Shown here in pieces: positions 13,565-20,397 of a stretch of 25,948 bases of DNA. Source of the DNA: JAAFIP01 sp043769005 (GTDB taxonomy: Bacteria > Pseudomonadota > Gammaproteobacteria > Burkholderiales > Burkholderiaceae_C); the NCBI GenBank assembly GCA_043769005.1, contig JAYVJV010000053.1, forward strand, positions 1 to 25,948, read 5' to 3'. Positions within the stretch are counted from its first letter, which is position 1; each line of letters starts with the position of its first letter. Under the pieces are notes generated by a model. It saw only the letters and a program-made list of their open reading frames with translations, was not told the origin of the DNA and made no database searches. The translations under genes and the position numbers were made by a program.

Positions 13565-15541
13565 TTATTTTTGAATCAGGTATTCAGCACAGGCTAGTGC
13601 CATCAGCACTGCGCCGCGCACCCGGTTGAGCTTATCGTCAGCGCTGCTGGCGGCGGTAAGCGGCGTAGCGTTGAGTGCGTTAACCATGGTAGCGACAGTA
13701 GGCGCAGACAAGCGACCGGCGCACAGGATCAGATTGATGCGCGCCACCAGAGCTGCGGCGTCAGTCGCAATGGCTAATTCCGGGGTAAAGCTGGCGGTGA
13801 TGTCTTGTACGTAGGGGCCCGCAAAAGGGTTGGGTGCGCCTGGCGGTGAGGCCACATAAATGCCGACAAACTGGACAATCTCCATGTAGTTCAAATACCC
13901 GCCTACCGTGCTTTCGTTGACAAGCTGAAACTCAGGTGCTGTGGCTTTACTGCTAGCCAGTGCCGTGCCAGGTGGCACAAAGCCGGGGCGAAAAAAGTTA
14001 AACACAGAAGGCGAGCGCAGCGGGCTTTGCCCCAGGCTTTCTGACGCGCTGGAGGTCTCAAACATCTTCCAGCCGCCCGAGGCAGAGTTAAAACCAAAGC
14101 TGCGACCCCATTGCACAAAGCGCACGATGGGTTCGCGCAACTTGCCAAAGCCAGCAGTGCCAGGTGCAGCCAAATCGCGAGCCTCCGGGTCTAACAAAAT
14201 TGCGGACCATACCGCCTTCAGGTCGCCACGCACGCCCGAGCCGTTGTTGACAAACGCTGCAGCCACCCGGCCTACATACGCCGCGCTGGGGTTGCTGGTG
14301 ACCAGTCGCTGGATCATCTGTTTGCAGAAAAATGGTGCGGTATTGGGGTGGTTAAATAGCGTATCCATCGCTGTGGCTAGCGCAACCGGGCCAGCCGTAT
14401 TGGCTGCAATGCTGGTGCCTAAAAATGTAGCGGCCAGATTGGAGTGCTTACTGGCATTGAACGACATGTTTCTGCGGGCAAAGTCTTTGTTGAGCAGTGT
14501 GTAGGACTCAAACCCGCTATCGTCGGCTTTGCGTGGCGCAAAACGGCCCACTGACTCGTCAAAGTCGTAGCCGGTAAATACGCGTGCCAGGTTGGTTACA
14601 TCTGACTGGGTGTAGACATCTATTTTTTGACCATTTGCACCCGTTTTTTCTGTGCCGTCAAGGTTGAGCTGGTACAGACCAATGCTAAAAAGCTGCATGA
14701 CTTCGCGGGCATAGTTCTCATCGGGCACGCGGCCCGTGGCTGGGTTCTCTTTCTGGTTGCCCTTAGTATTGAGGTAGTAGCCCATGGCAGGGTTCAAAGT
14801 TACGTCTTGCAGCAACTGCCGGTAGTTGCCAAAGGCGTTGCGCGCCAGCATGTCCCACCACGCGGCATAGGCTTGTGAACGCCAGTCAAACTCGGCCGAT
14901 TGCAGCGAGGCTACAAAAAACTCCGACAAAGCCAAAGTCATGCGCTTGCGCATTTGGTCTGCGCCCGTAAAGAGCTGGTTCCACACCATGAAGTCGGCCA
15001 GAGCCAGATTGAAGAAATATTGGTTTTTGTCATTCACGCCATAGCCGCGTTGCTCCAACCAGTCCCAACCCGTTTGACCTGGTGGCGTGCTGTATTGCTG
15101 CTGTAGCCACGCAGCATAAGTACCACTGCGTAGGCTACTGATCTCGCTGTCTGTCGATGAGAACTGCGCTTGTTGCAAGAAGCGAGCGACCTGTAGGTCA
15201 CTTGCCGCTGATACGCCAGCACTGGGAGGTGCTGGTGCAGGAGGAGGAGGCGGTGGCGGAGGTGCAGGAGGTGCAGGTGGTGCAGGTGGTGCAGGTGGTG
15301 CAGTACCAATAACGACCGGGGTGGCTGTCGCAGTGCCTGCGTCTCCACCGCCGCCACACGCAGCCAGCGCTGCGAGTGACATAAAAGTCAGACCCACCGG
15401 GGCTACAGTACTTCTAGCAGGATTGTGTGCATCGGCAGTCGAGGCTCGGTTTACGTCGCTGCGCTGGCTCTTAAACTCCATATCAGGTGTTGCAGAATCT
15501 TCAAATTTTTCCTGAATAAGGTCTCGGTTTAGAGTAGGCAT
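13565..15541 (-). CDS. DUF1800 protein, putative lipoprotein with a Pro-rich linker
   Basis: A 658-residue protein of the DUF1800 family, function unknown. A hydrophobic segment ends in a lipobox-like LAALAAC (C62) followed by GGGGDAG. Next is a Pro/Ala linker (residues ~80-105) from a 9-bp tandem repeat. The DUF1800 domain then runs to the C-terminus, with AARFLQQA-like start sequences (QVARFLQQAQFS), PDENYAREVMQLFSIGL, the FTGYDFDE region and HPNTAPFFCKQMIQRLVTSNPS. The 61 residues before the Cys are long for a lipoprotein signal; the ATG at 15541 lacks a ribosome binding site, so the true start may lie further in (M21 at 15481 is also weak). First gene of the pair with DUF1501. Confidence 0.87.
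   Translation of the reverse strand: MPTLNRDLIQEKFEDSATPDMEFKSQRSDVNRASTADAHNPARSTVAPVGLTFMSLAALAACGGGGDAGTATATPVVIGTAPPAPPAPPAPPAPPPPPPPPAPAPPSAGVSAASDLQVARFLQQAQFSSTDSEISSLRSGTYAAWLQQQYSTPPGQTGWDWLEQRGYGVNDKNQYFFNLALADFMVWNQLFTGADQMRKRMTLALSEFFVASLQSAEFDWRSQAYAAWWDMLARNAFGNYRQLLQDVTLNPAMGYYLNTKGNQKENPATGRVPDENYAREVMQLFSIGLYQLNLDGTEKTGANGQKIDVYTQSDVTNLARVFTGYDFDESVGRFAPRKADDSGFESYTLLNKDFARRNMSFNASKHSNLAATFLGTSIAANTAGPVALATAMDTLFNHPNTAPFFCKQMIQRLVTSNPSAAYVGRVAAAFVNNGSGVRGDLKAVWSAILLDPEARDLAAPGTAGFGKLREPIVRFVQWGRSFGFNSASGGWKMFETSSASESLGQSPLRSPSVFNFFRPGFVPPGTALASSKATAPEFQLVNESTVGGYLNYMEIVQFVGIYVASPPGAPNPFAGPYVQDITASFTPELAIATDAAALVARINLILCAGRLSAPTVATMVNALNATPLTAASSADDKLNRVRGAVLMALACAEYLIQK
15261..15302. 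repeat. 9-bp tandem repeat encoding a Pro-Pro-Ala linker
   Basis: Units GGTGCAGGA, GGTGCAGGT (three times) and a partial GGTGCA. On the coding (minus) strand they give repeated APP, continued by an uninterrupted Pro run. Such repeats often vary in copy number between strains. Confidence 0.85.
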
Positions 15542-15731
15542 AAGTCATGTGATCCGCATAAGATTATTCTTTGGCATTACATCAGCATTGCGTGTGACAA
15601 AAAACCGTTGGCGCAGATCTTCCACGTAAGTTCGGTCACTAAACGTGCAGGCTCTCTCTATCGATATGTATTTCGTTGTTTGCCTACTTGGGCGCGTTAG
15701 ACGCAATAAGTTGGCTTGCTAGTGCTACCCA

Positions 15732-15750
15732 AGCCCGCCGCAGGCGGGTT
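15732..15750 (-). terminator. Hairpin after the usp pair, possible terminator
   Basis: CCCGCC (15734-15739), loop GCA and GGCGGG (15743-15748), extended by a G-T and an A-T pair. It begins 11 bases past the stop of the minus-strand usp at 15761. The T run is poor, so it may be a weak terminator only. Confidence 0.5.
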
Positions 15751-15760
15751 GATTCGGAAA

Positions 15761-16180
15761 CTATTGCACTAACAAGATCGGCAGATCGGATTCAGCGACC
15801 ACGCGCTGTGCTACCGAGCCCATCAGCAGTCGTCCCAAAACGCCATGGCCATGGGTGCCCATGACAATCATCTGCGCCTTGTCTTTTTTGGCCATGGCCA
15901 GAATGTCAATGGCCGGATTGCCAACCACCCAGTCGGCGCGGTAGGTGATGGCGTGTTGGTTCAGAAATTTGCGAATGGGCTTGAGCACTTTTTCGGCCTC
16001 ACCCTGTTGGTAATGGACAACCAGGTCTCGCCCGGCAACTTTTCTTACACGCGGCGGTAGGATGGACTGCACATTCAGCACATGCAGTTCGCCCCCTTCC
16101 ATCAATGCTTCGTGGGCCAGCAAAAAAGCCAGGGCTTTCTTGGTGTAGCGACTACCGTCAGCGGCAAATAGAATTTTCAT
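15761..16180 (-). CDS. Universal stress protein (UspA family), second gene of a usp pair
   Basis: A 139-residue single-domain Usp. The N-terminal KILFAADGSRYTKKAL strand and the C-terminal ATP motif GHGVLGRLLMGS (111-122) are intact. It is of a different subtype from the two 146-residue paralogues (no YFEGA insertion) and so is not a recent duplicate. It starts only 6 bases after the upstream usp stop, so the two form an operon driven by the FNR box at 16687-16700. GGTGAATCGCC just before the ATG gives a weak ribosome binding site. Confidence 0.92.
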   Translation of the reverse strand: MKILFAADGSRYTKKALAFLLAHEALMEGGELHVLNVQSILPPRVRKVAGRDLVVHYQQGEAEKVLKPIRKFLNQHAITYRADWVVGNPAIDILAMAKKDKAQMIVMGTHGHGVLGRLLMGSVAQRVVAESDLPILLVQ

Positions 16181-16186
16181 GGCGAT

Positions 16187-16627
16187 TCACCTTAAAACTA
16201 AAACGGGAATGTGCGAATGGGTCAGCACATGGGTTGTCTCGCTTCCCAGCAGCACCCGTGAGATGCCTTTGCGTCCGTGCGAGGCCATGACGATCAAATC
16301 GCAGTGGTGCTTTTTGGCCGCGCTGATGATACTTTCTGCCACGGCACCATGGCCCGTTGCGCTGGTGGCTTTTACGCCACGCGCAGTAGCATCTTTTTTT
16401 ACCGCGTCAACGACACTTTGCGCCTGCCCATTCCATTCGGTCTCGATACGCTGTGTCTCGGCGGGCGTTAACACCATGGCTCCTTCAAAATACATTGCCG
16501 GATAGTGTGGCACGACCATGAACGCAATCACCTCGGCCGACAGCTTGGCCGCCAGTGCAATGCCCGAATCAACGGCCTTGTTTGACAGTGGTGTACCGTC
16601 AGTGCAAATCAAAATTCGTTCAAACAT
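16187..16627 (-). CDS. Universal stress protein (UspA family), first gene of a usp pair
   Basis: A 146-residue Usp with FERILICTDGTPLSNKA at the N-terminus and GRKGISRVLLGSET at 118-131. It is gaplessly alignable and clearly paralogous to the Usp at 11483-11923 and to the broken copy at 16714-17016. Its ATG is preceded on the minus strand by AAAGGAGCAC, a strong ribosome binding site. The FNR box lies 59 bp upstream with TACAGT (16659-16664) at the expected -10 position, so it is likely activated by FNR/ANR under oxygen limitation together with the next gene. Confidence 0.94.
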   Translation of the reverse strand: MFERILICTDGTPLSNKAVDSGIALAAKLSAEVIAFMVVPHYPAMYFEGAMVLTPAETQRIETEWNGQAQSVVDAVKKDATARGVKATSATGHGAVAESIISAAKKHHCDLIVMASHGRKGISRVLLGSETTHVLTHSHIPVLVLR

Positions 16628-16686
16628 GATGTGCTCCTTTTAGGGTGGTGGTAGTGCCACTGTAGGCGCGTTGCATCAGCAAGGTA

Positions 16687-16700
16687 TTGATTTAGATCAA
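16687..16700 (-). promoter_or_regulatory. FNR/ANR box upstream of the usp pair
   Basis: TTGATTTAGATCAA, a perfect TTGAT-N4-ATCAA. A -10-like TACAGT at 16659-16664 (minus strand) has the spacing of a class II FNR promoter. Spacing to the gene start matches the site at 11981-11994. Confidence 0.87.
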
Positions 16701-16713
16701 ACGCCCTCTGCGT

Positions 16714-17016
16714 TTACCGCAGCACCAGTATGGGGCTGGGCGAATGCGTCAACACATCCATCGTCTCGCTACCAAGCAGTATGCGCAGGATGCCTTTTCG
16801 CCCATGCGATGCCATGACAATCAGGTCGCAGTGGTGTCTTTGAGCCGTTTTGACGATGTTTTGGGCCACCGCACCCCGGCCAGTCAAGGTGATTGTTTTG
16901 ACATCACGGTGTAGGCCAAAATTTCAGCATCCAGCGCCGCAGCCAGTGCTATACCAGCCCTGACGGTTGTCGGAAAGTGCACTGCCGTCTGTGCAAATCA
17001 AGAGGTGCTTGTACAT
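16714..17016 (-). pseudogene. Broken universal stress protein gene
   Basis: The start YKHLLICTDGSALSDN (from the ATG at 17016) resembles the two 146-residue paralogues. A loss of about two bases then shifts the frame, with RAGIALAAALDAEILAYTV continuing in another frame. About 45 residues covering the YFEGA/LTPAETQRIE region are missing. The sequence resumes in yet another frame with RDVKTITLTGRGAVAQNIVK, the intact ATP motif GRKGILRILLGSET and ILVLR-stop at 16714-16716. Total length is 303 nt against 441 for its paralogues. The upstream FNR box is intact. I infer gene decay after duplication. Confidence 0.88.
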
Positions 17017-17071
17017 AGTGTGCTCCTGCGTTCATGGAGCCTTCACCCTATACGCCTGACGCGCACACGTA

Positions 17072-17085
17072 TTGATCTACATCAA
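17072..17085 (-). promoter_or_regulatory. FNR/ANR box upstream of the broken usp
   Basis: TTGATCTACATCAA, identical to the site at 11981-11994. It directly abuts the stop codon (17086-17088) of the frameshifted regulator and lies 55 bp before the pseudogene ATG, with TATAGG (17047-17052, minus strand) as a possible -10. Confidence 0.85.
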
Positions 17086-17873
17086 CTACTGCGCTGGGCT
17101 GCTGGAGACCGGTGGGTGCGCAGCATGCGATGGCAGCACTGGCTGCTGGCACACTGGGGCATCTTCATGCTCGGCCAGATAGTGCAGGGCGGCTGGCTGC
17201 AGCACCCGCACACTGCGTTGGTCAACGGTGATCACCCCGCTTTTGACCATCTTGGAGAGGCAGCGGCTCACGGTCTCAATGGTCAGGCCCAGGTAGCTGC
17301 CGATTTCCTCGCGTGTCATGCGCAGCAGCAGCGCATCCTGCGCCTGGCCGCGCGCATGCAGGCGCGTGAGCAGGTTGACTAGAAAACTGGCGACCCGCGC
17401 TTCGGCGCGCATGCTGCCCAGCAAAAAAAGGTGGTCATGGTCATGCACAATTTCGCGGCTCATCAGTTTTTGCACATGGTGTTGCAGTGCGTGCACTTCA
17501 TGCGACAGTTCGTGGATGAGCTGCACATGCAACACGCACACCTCGGAGTCTCTAGCGCACGGGCGGTGCAGGTGTGCTGCTCGCAGGCTAGGCCGTCCAT
17601 GCCCAACAATTCGCCCGCCATATAAAACCCCGAGACCTGTTCTCGTCCATCGGTTGTACTGAGGCTGGTTTTAAAAAACCCGCTGCGTATGCTGAAGAGA
17701 GACTTAAAACGCCCACCTATGCGGTACAAGGTCTTGCCACGCGCAATTTTCAGCCGCGTACTCACCATTTGGTCGATTAGCGCCATTTCTTTGGACGAAA
17801 GCCCAATCGGCATACAGATGTCACGCAACCGACAAGAGGAACAGTTAGTTTTGGTCGCTAGATGTTGCTGCAT
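17086..17873 (-). pseudogene. FNR-type oxygen-sensing regulator, frameshifted
   Basis: The intact parent would be a CRP/FNR-family activator of about 262 residues. The first part (from the ATG at 17873, AAGGGG upstream) has the [4Fe-4S] Cys pattern C11-x2-C14-x5-C20 and an effector-domain beta-roll (GRFKSLFSIRSGFFKTSL, GFYMAGELLGMDGL) up to ALET near residue 109. The remainder lies in another frame: SEVC, supplying the expected fourth Cys, then the long dimerisation helix, MRAEARVASFLVNL and the HTH TREEIGSYLGLTIETVSRCL. The frames meet at about 17544-17550, where one base is missing. No slippery heptamer is present. This is either a real inactivating mutation or an assembly error. It lies beside three FNR boxes that such a protein would read. 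Confidence 0.85.
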
Positions 17874-18064
17874 AGTACCCCTTTTTTAGTTTTAGATCAG
17901 CATATACCTACTGGGGGTAGTGCGCAACGATGTTATTGAAAAGGGGCTCCGGTGGTTTGTGCGCCCCGGTACTTGGTAAGACCATCTCAGCAAGAGCCGC
18001 GGAGCTAAGTGCGCCGCTCACCGGTTTCGTGATGACTCCGCGACGAGAGCGGGATGACCCCGCT

Positions 18065-19039
18065 TCACCGCCCCTCTTTCCCCAGCGTAACCAGCAACAT
18101 CCCCACCAGCGCAATGCCAAAGGCCAGCATCTGCACCGCACCCATGCGCTCGCCCAGCCACAGCACGCCCACCGCTGCTGCGCTGATGGGCAGCATGACG
18201 GTAAACACGCCTGCCTGCGACGAGGCGACGGTTTTCAGCCCGGTCATCCACAGCCACACCGTCCACACACTGGCGGCCAGGGCGTAGAACAGCAGCAGCA
18301 GCCAGGTGGCAGTGGGCACAGCGGCAAAGTCAAAGCCCAGCGCCTGGTACAGGCCAAAGGGTGTGACCAGTGCCAGGCCCCACAGGTTGACCAAAGAGGT
18401 GATGCGCTTGGGCCCCAGCACGCCCACCAGCTTTTTGCCAATCACCGCGTAGGCTGCCTCGCACAGCACGGCGGCAAATACCAGCAGGTTGCCCAGCAGG
18501 CTGGTTTGGGCAGCATTTTTAGCAGGTAAATCAGCCTCTAGCCCAATAAAATAGTGCGTAAGCAGCTCTGATTTTGATAGTGATACCAAGGCAATTCCCA
18601 GCACCGCACAACCCACCGCCAGCCACACCCGGGGGCTGATGCGCTCGCGCAAAAACAGCCAGCTCATCACCGCCACGCAGGCTGGGATGCTGGCCATGAT
18701 GACACCTGCGGCCACGGCGCTGGTCAGGCTCACGCCGTAGAGCATGCAGATGGAGAATAAAAAATTGCCGAGAAAAGATTCCAAAAAAACCAAACGCTTG
18801 GTCTGCGTGCTCATCGAAGGCTCGTCCGCCGGTTTGCGCAGCCAGTGCGGCATGGCCAGCGCGCCGATACCAAAGCGCAGCCAGGCCAGCAAGAACACTG
18901 GGAATACCGCTACCAAGCCCTTGGACAGGCCCACGTAGCTGCCCACCAGCGTCATGGACAGGGCAAGGCAGGCAAAGGCTGCATAGCGGGGCACGGGCGG
19001 GGTCACAATAGAGGTTTTGACATACTGAGCCGCCATCAT
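18065..19039 (-). CDS. EamA/DMT-family inner-membrane transporter with a repeat-derived insert
   Basis: A 324-residue drug/metabolite-transporter superfamily protein with about ten membrane helices in two EamA halves (ALSMTLVGSYVGLSKGLVAVFPVFLLAWLRF; LVFAAVLCEAAYAVIGKKL). The substrate cannot be predicted. Residues about 154-171 (SELLTHYFIGLEADL) are encoded by copy 5 of the dispersed repeat and fall in the loop between the two halves, after helix 5. The start is uncertain: ATG at 19039 or 19036, or a GTG further in. The ATG at 19039 overlaps the divergent start codon of the neighbouring gene, leaving no room for separate promoters unless they lie inside the genes. Confidence 0.87.
   Translation of the reverse strand: MMAAQYVKTSIVTPPVPRYAAFACLALSMTLVGSYVGLSKGLVAVFPVFLLAWLRFGIGALAMPHWLRKPADEPSMSTQTKRLVFLESFLGNFLFSICMLYGVSLTSAVAAGVIMASIPACVAVMSWLFLRERISPRVWLAVGCAVLGIALVSLSKSELLTHYFIGLEADLPAKNAAQTSLLGNLLVFAAVLCEAAYAVIGKKLVGVLGPKRITSLVNLWGLALVTPFGLYQALGFDFAAVPTATWLLLLFYALAASVWTVWLWMTGLKTVASSQAGVFTVMLPISAAAVGVLWLGERMGAVQMLAFGIALVGMLLVTLGKEGR
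18527..18581 (-). repeat. Dispersed repeat, copy 5 (inside the EamA gene)
   Basis: Core GCGTAAGCAGCT at 18556-18567 plus a right arm identical to that of copy 3 over 20 bases. It is read in the frame that gives ELLTHYFIGLEADL. Confidence 0.92.
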
Positions 19040-19442
19040 GCCAGAGCCTGTTGCCACTACTTCACCCGAACGCCTGTTTTTCGTCTACGGCACCCTGCGC
19101 AAGGGGGATAGCAACGACATCACCCGCCTGCAGCCCGCACCGCGCTACGTGGGTGCGGCGCGCATCAAGGGTGTGATGTTTCACCTGGGTGGCTACCCCG
19201 GCGTGACACTGGGCGGTGACAAAGATATTGTGGGCGAGGTGTATGCCGTAAGCCCGCAGCTAGAGACCAAGCTCGACGCGATAGAGAGCGAATACCCAGC
19301 ACAGAGCGACGAATATGCCAAGCGCGCTATGCAATTGCAAGTGGACGGCAAAACTCTGGACTGCTTTGTGTATGAGATCAACCCGCGCTTTGCACTGGGC
19401 AAGCCTGTCATCGCCAGTGGCGACTGGGTGAAGGACCGTTGA
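19038..19442 (+). CDS. Gamma-glutamylcyclotransferase family (AIG2-like) protein
   Basis: A 134-residue GGCT-fold protein; family members cleave gamma-glutamyl-amino acids to 5-oxoproline. The substrate-binding VYGTLRKGD loop is at residues 16-24. The likely catalytic Glu is E83 in KLDAIESEY, following GEVYAVSPQLETKLD. The ATG (19038-19040) overlaps the divergent EamA start. The stop TGA overlaps the folP ATG (TGATG), so it is translationally coupled to folP. Its actual substrate is not known, and many small bacterial members are uncharacterised. Confidence 0.85.
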   Translation: MPEPVATTSPERLFFVYGTLRKGDSNDITRLQPAPRYVGAARIKGVMFHLGGYPGVTLGGDKDIVGEVYAVSPQLETKLDAIESEYPAQSDEYAKRAMQLQVDGKTLDCFVYEINPRFALGKPVIASGDWVKDR

Positions 19443-20296
19443 TGCTCTGGCAAACCAGCCGCTTTGTGATCGACCTGCGCCAGCCGCAGGTGATGGGTAT
19501 CGTCAACGTCACGCCCGACTCGTTCTCAGACGGTGGCCAGCACGCCAGCACCCGCACCGCCTTGCAGCACTGCGAGCAACTGCTCAAAGAGGGTGCGCAG
19601 ATTTTGGACATCGGCGGCGAGTCGTCCCGCCCCGGCGCTGCGCCGCTGCCGCTGGCGGACGAGCTGGCCCGCGTGCTGCCGGTCGTGCAGGGCGCGGTGA
19701 AGCTGGGCATCCCCGTCTCGGTAGACACCTACAAACCTGAGGTGATGCAGGCGGTGCTGGACGCGGGGGCCGACATCATCAACGACATTTGGGCCTTCCG
19801 CCAGCCGGGCGCAGCGCAGGTGGTGGCGCGCCACCCTGCCTGCGGCCTGGTGCTGATGCACATGCACGGCAAGCCGCAGACGATGCAAGCCGCGCCCATG
19901 GAATGTGCGGATGTGGTGGCCGAGGTGGCATCTGACTTGCTATTATTTTGTGAGCTGCTTACGCCCTATTTTATTGGGCTGGATGGCAAAATCACCCATA
20001 AAAATCGCATGCTGCTAGACCCCGGCATCGGCTTTGGCAAAACCGTGGCGCAAAACTTTGCGTTGCTGGCGCGGCAGACTGAGCTGCTGCGCTTAGGCTA
20101 CCCGCTGCTGGCAGGCTGGTCGCGCAAATCGTCGCTGGGCGCGGTCACGGGGCTACAGGCCAAAGACCGCATGCTGCCCAGCGTAGCCGCTGCACTGCTG
20201 GCGCTGGAGCGCGGTGCCAGCGTGCTGCGCGTGCACGATGTGCGCGAGACGGTGCAGGCCGTGCAGGTATGGCAAGCCATGCGAGAGGCGGGATAA
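19442..20296 (+). CDS. folP: Dihydropteroate synthase with a repeat-derived insert
   Basis: Condenses p-aminobenzoate with the pterin diphosphate in folate synthesis; the sulfonamide target. The 284-residue product shows all signatures: MGIVNVTPDSFSDGG, LDIGGESSRPGA, LDPGIGFGKT, GWSRKSSLG and the final RVHDVRETV. Residues about 165-182 (LLLFCELLTPYFIGLDG) are encoded by copy 6 of the dispersed repeat. They replace the usual helix/loop before the LDPGIGFGKT strand and add about seven residues. All catalytic motifs are intact, so the enzyme is probably functional. The ATG at 19442 overlaps the previous stop, with GAAGGA upstream; an in-frame TTG at 19439 is an alternative. Followed by glmM, as is common in proteobacteria. 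Confidence 0.95.
   Translation: MLWQTSRFVIDLRQPQVMGIVNVTPDSFSDGGQHASTRTALQHCEQLLKEGAQILDIGGESSRPGAAPLPLADELARVLPVVQGAVKLGIPVSVDTYKPEVMQAVLDAGADIINDIWAFRQPGAAQVVARHPACGLVLMHMHGKPQTMQAAPMECADVVAEVASDLLLFCELLTPYFIGLDGKITHKNRMLLDPGIGFGKTVAQNFALLARQTELLRLGYPLLAGWSRKSSLGAVTGLQAKDRMLPSVAAALLALERGASVLRVHDVRETVQAVQVWQAMREAG
19935..19985 (+). repeat. Dispersed repeat, copy 6 (inside folP)
   Basis: Left arm TTGCTATTATTTTGTG, core AGCTGCTTACGC (19953-19964), right arm CCTATTTTATTGGGCTGGA. It is read in the same frame as copy 5, giving ELLTPYFIGLD. GCCC/GGGC around TATTTTATT can form a small hairpin. Confidence 0.92.
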
Positions 20297-20329
20297 TGGC
20301 CGAGCCATTGCGGTTTTGGCAGCCTGCAG

Positions 20330-20385
20330 TTGCTATACTTAGCATAGCTGCTTACGCTATATTTCATTGGTCTACAGGGTTAAAA
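20330..20385 (+). repeat. Dispersed repeat, copy 7 (folP-glmM spacer)
   Basis: TTGCTATACTTAGCAT, core AGCTGCTTACGC (20346-20357), TATATTTCATTGGTCTACAG. ATAGC (20344-20348) and GCTAT (20356-20360) form a perfect 5-bp stem. It ends about 12 bases before the glmM start, next to its ribosome binding site. Confidence 0.9.
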
Positions 20386-20397
20386 GGTATCTAAAAC

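Noticed and set aside
15224..15302. The repeats in the DUF1800 gene as a regulatory or CRISPR-like repeat
   Set aside because: It is an in-frame 9-bp repeat coding for a Pro-Pro-Ala linker.
17540..17556. Programmed ribosomal frameshift in the fnr-type gene
   Set aside because: The junction context (GAGACTCCGAGG) has no slippery heptamer or A/T run; mutation or assembly error is simpler.
17874..18064. A short gene between the fnr-type pseudogene and the EamA gene
   Set aside because: Frames here are short or are extensions of shadows of the EamA gene, with no ribosome binding site or family signal.
3367..20385. The repeated 12-bp core as a CRISPR array
   Set aside because: Copies are kilobases apart, on both strands and partly inside genes; there is no regular spacing and there are no cas genes.
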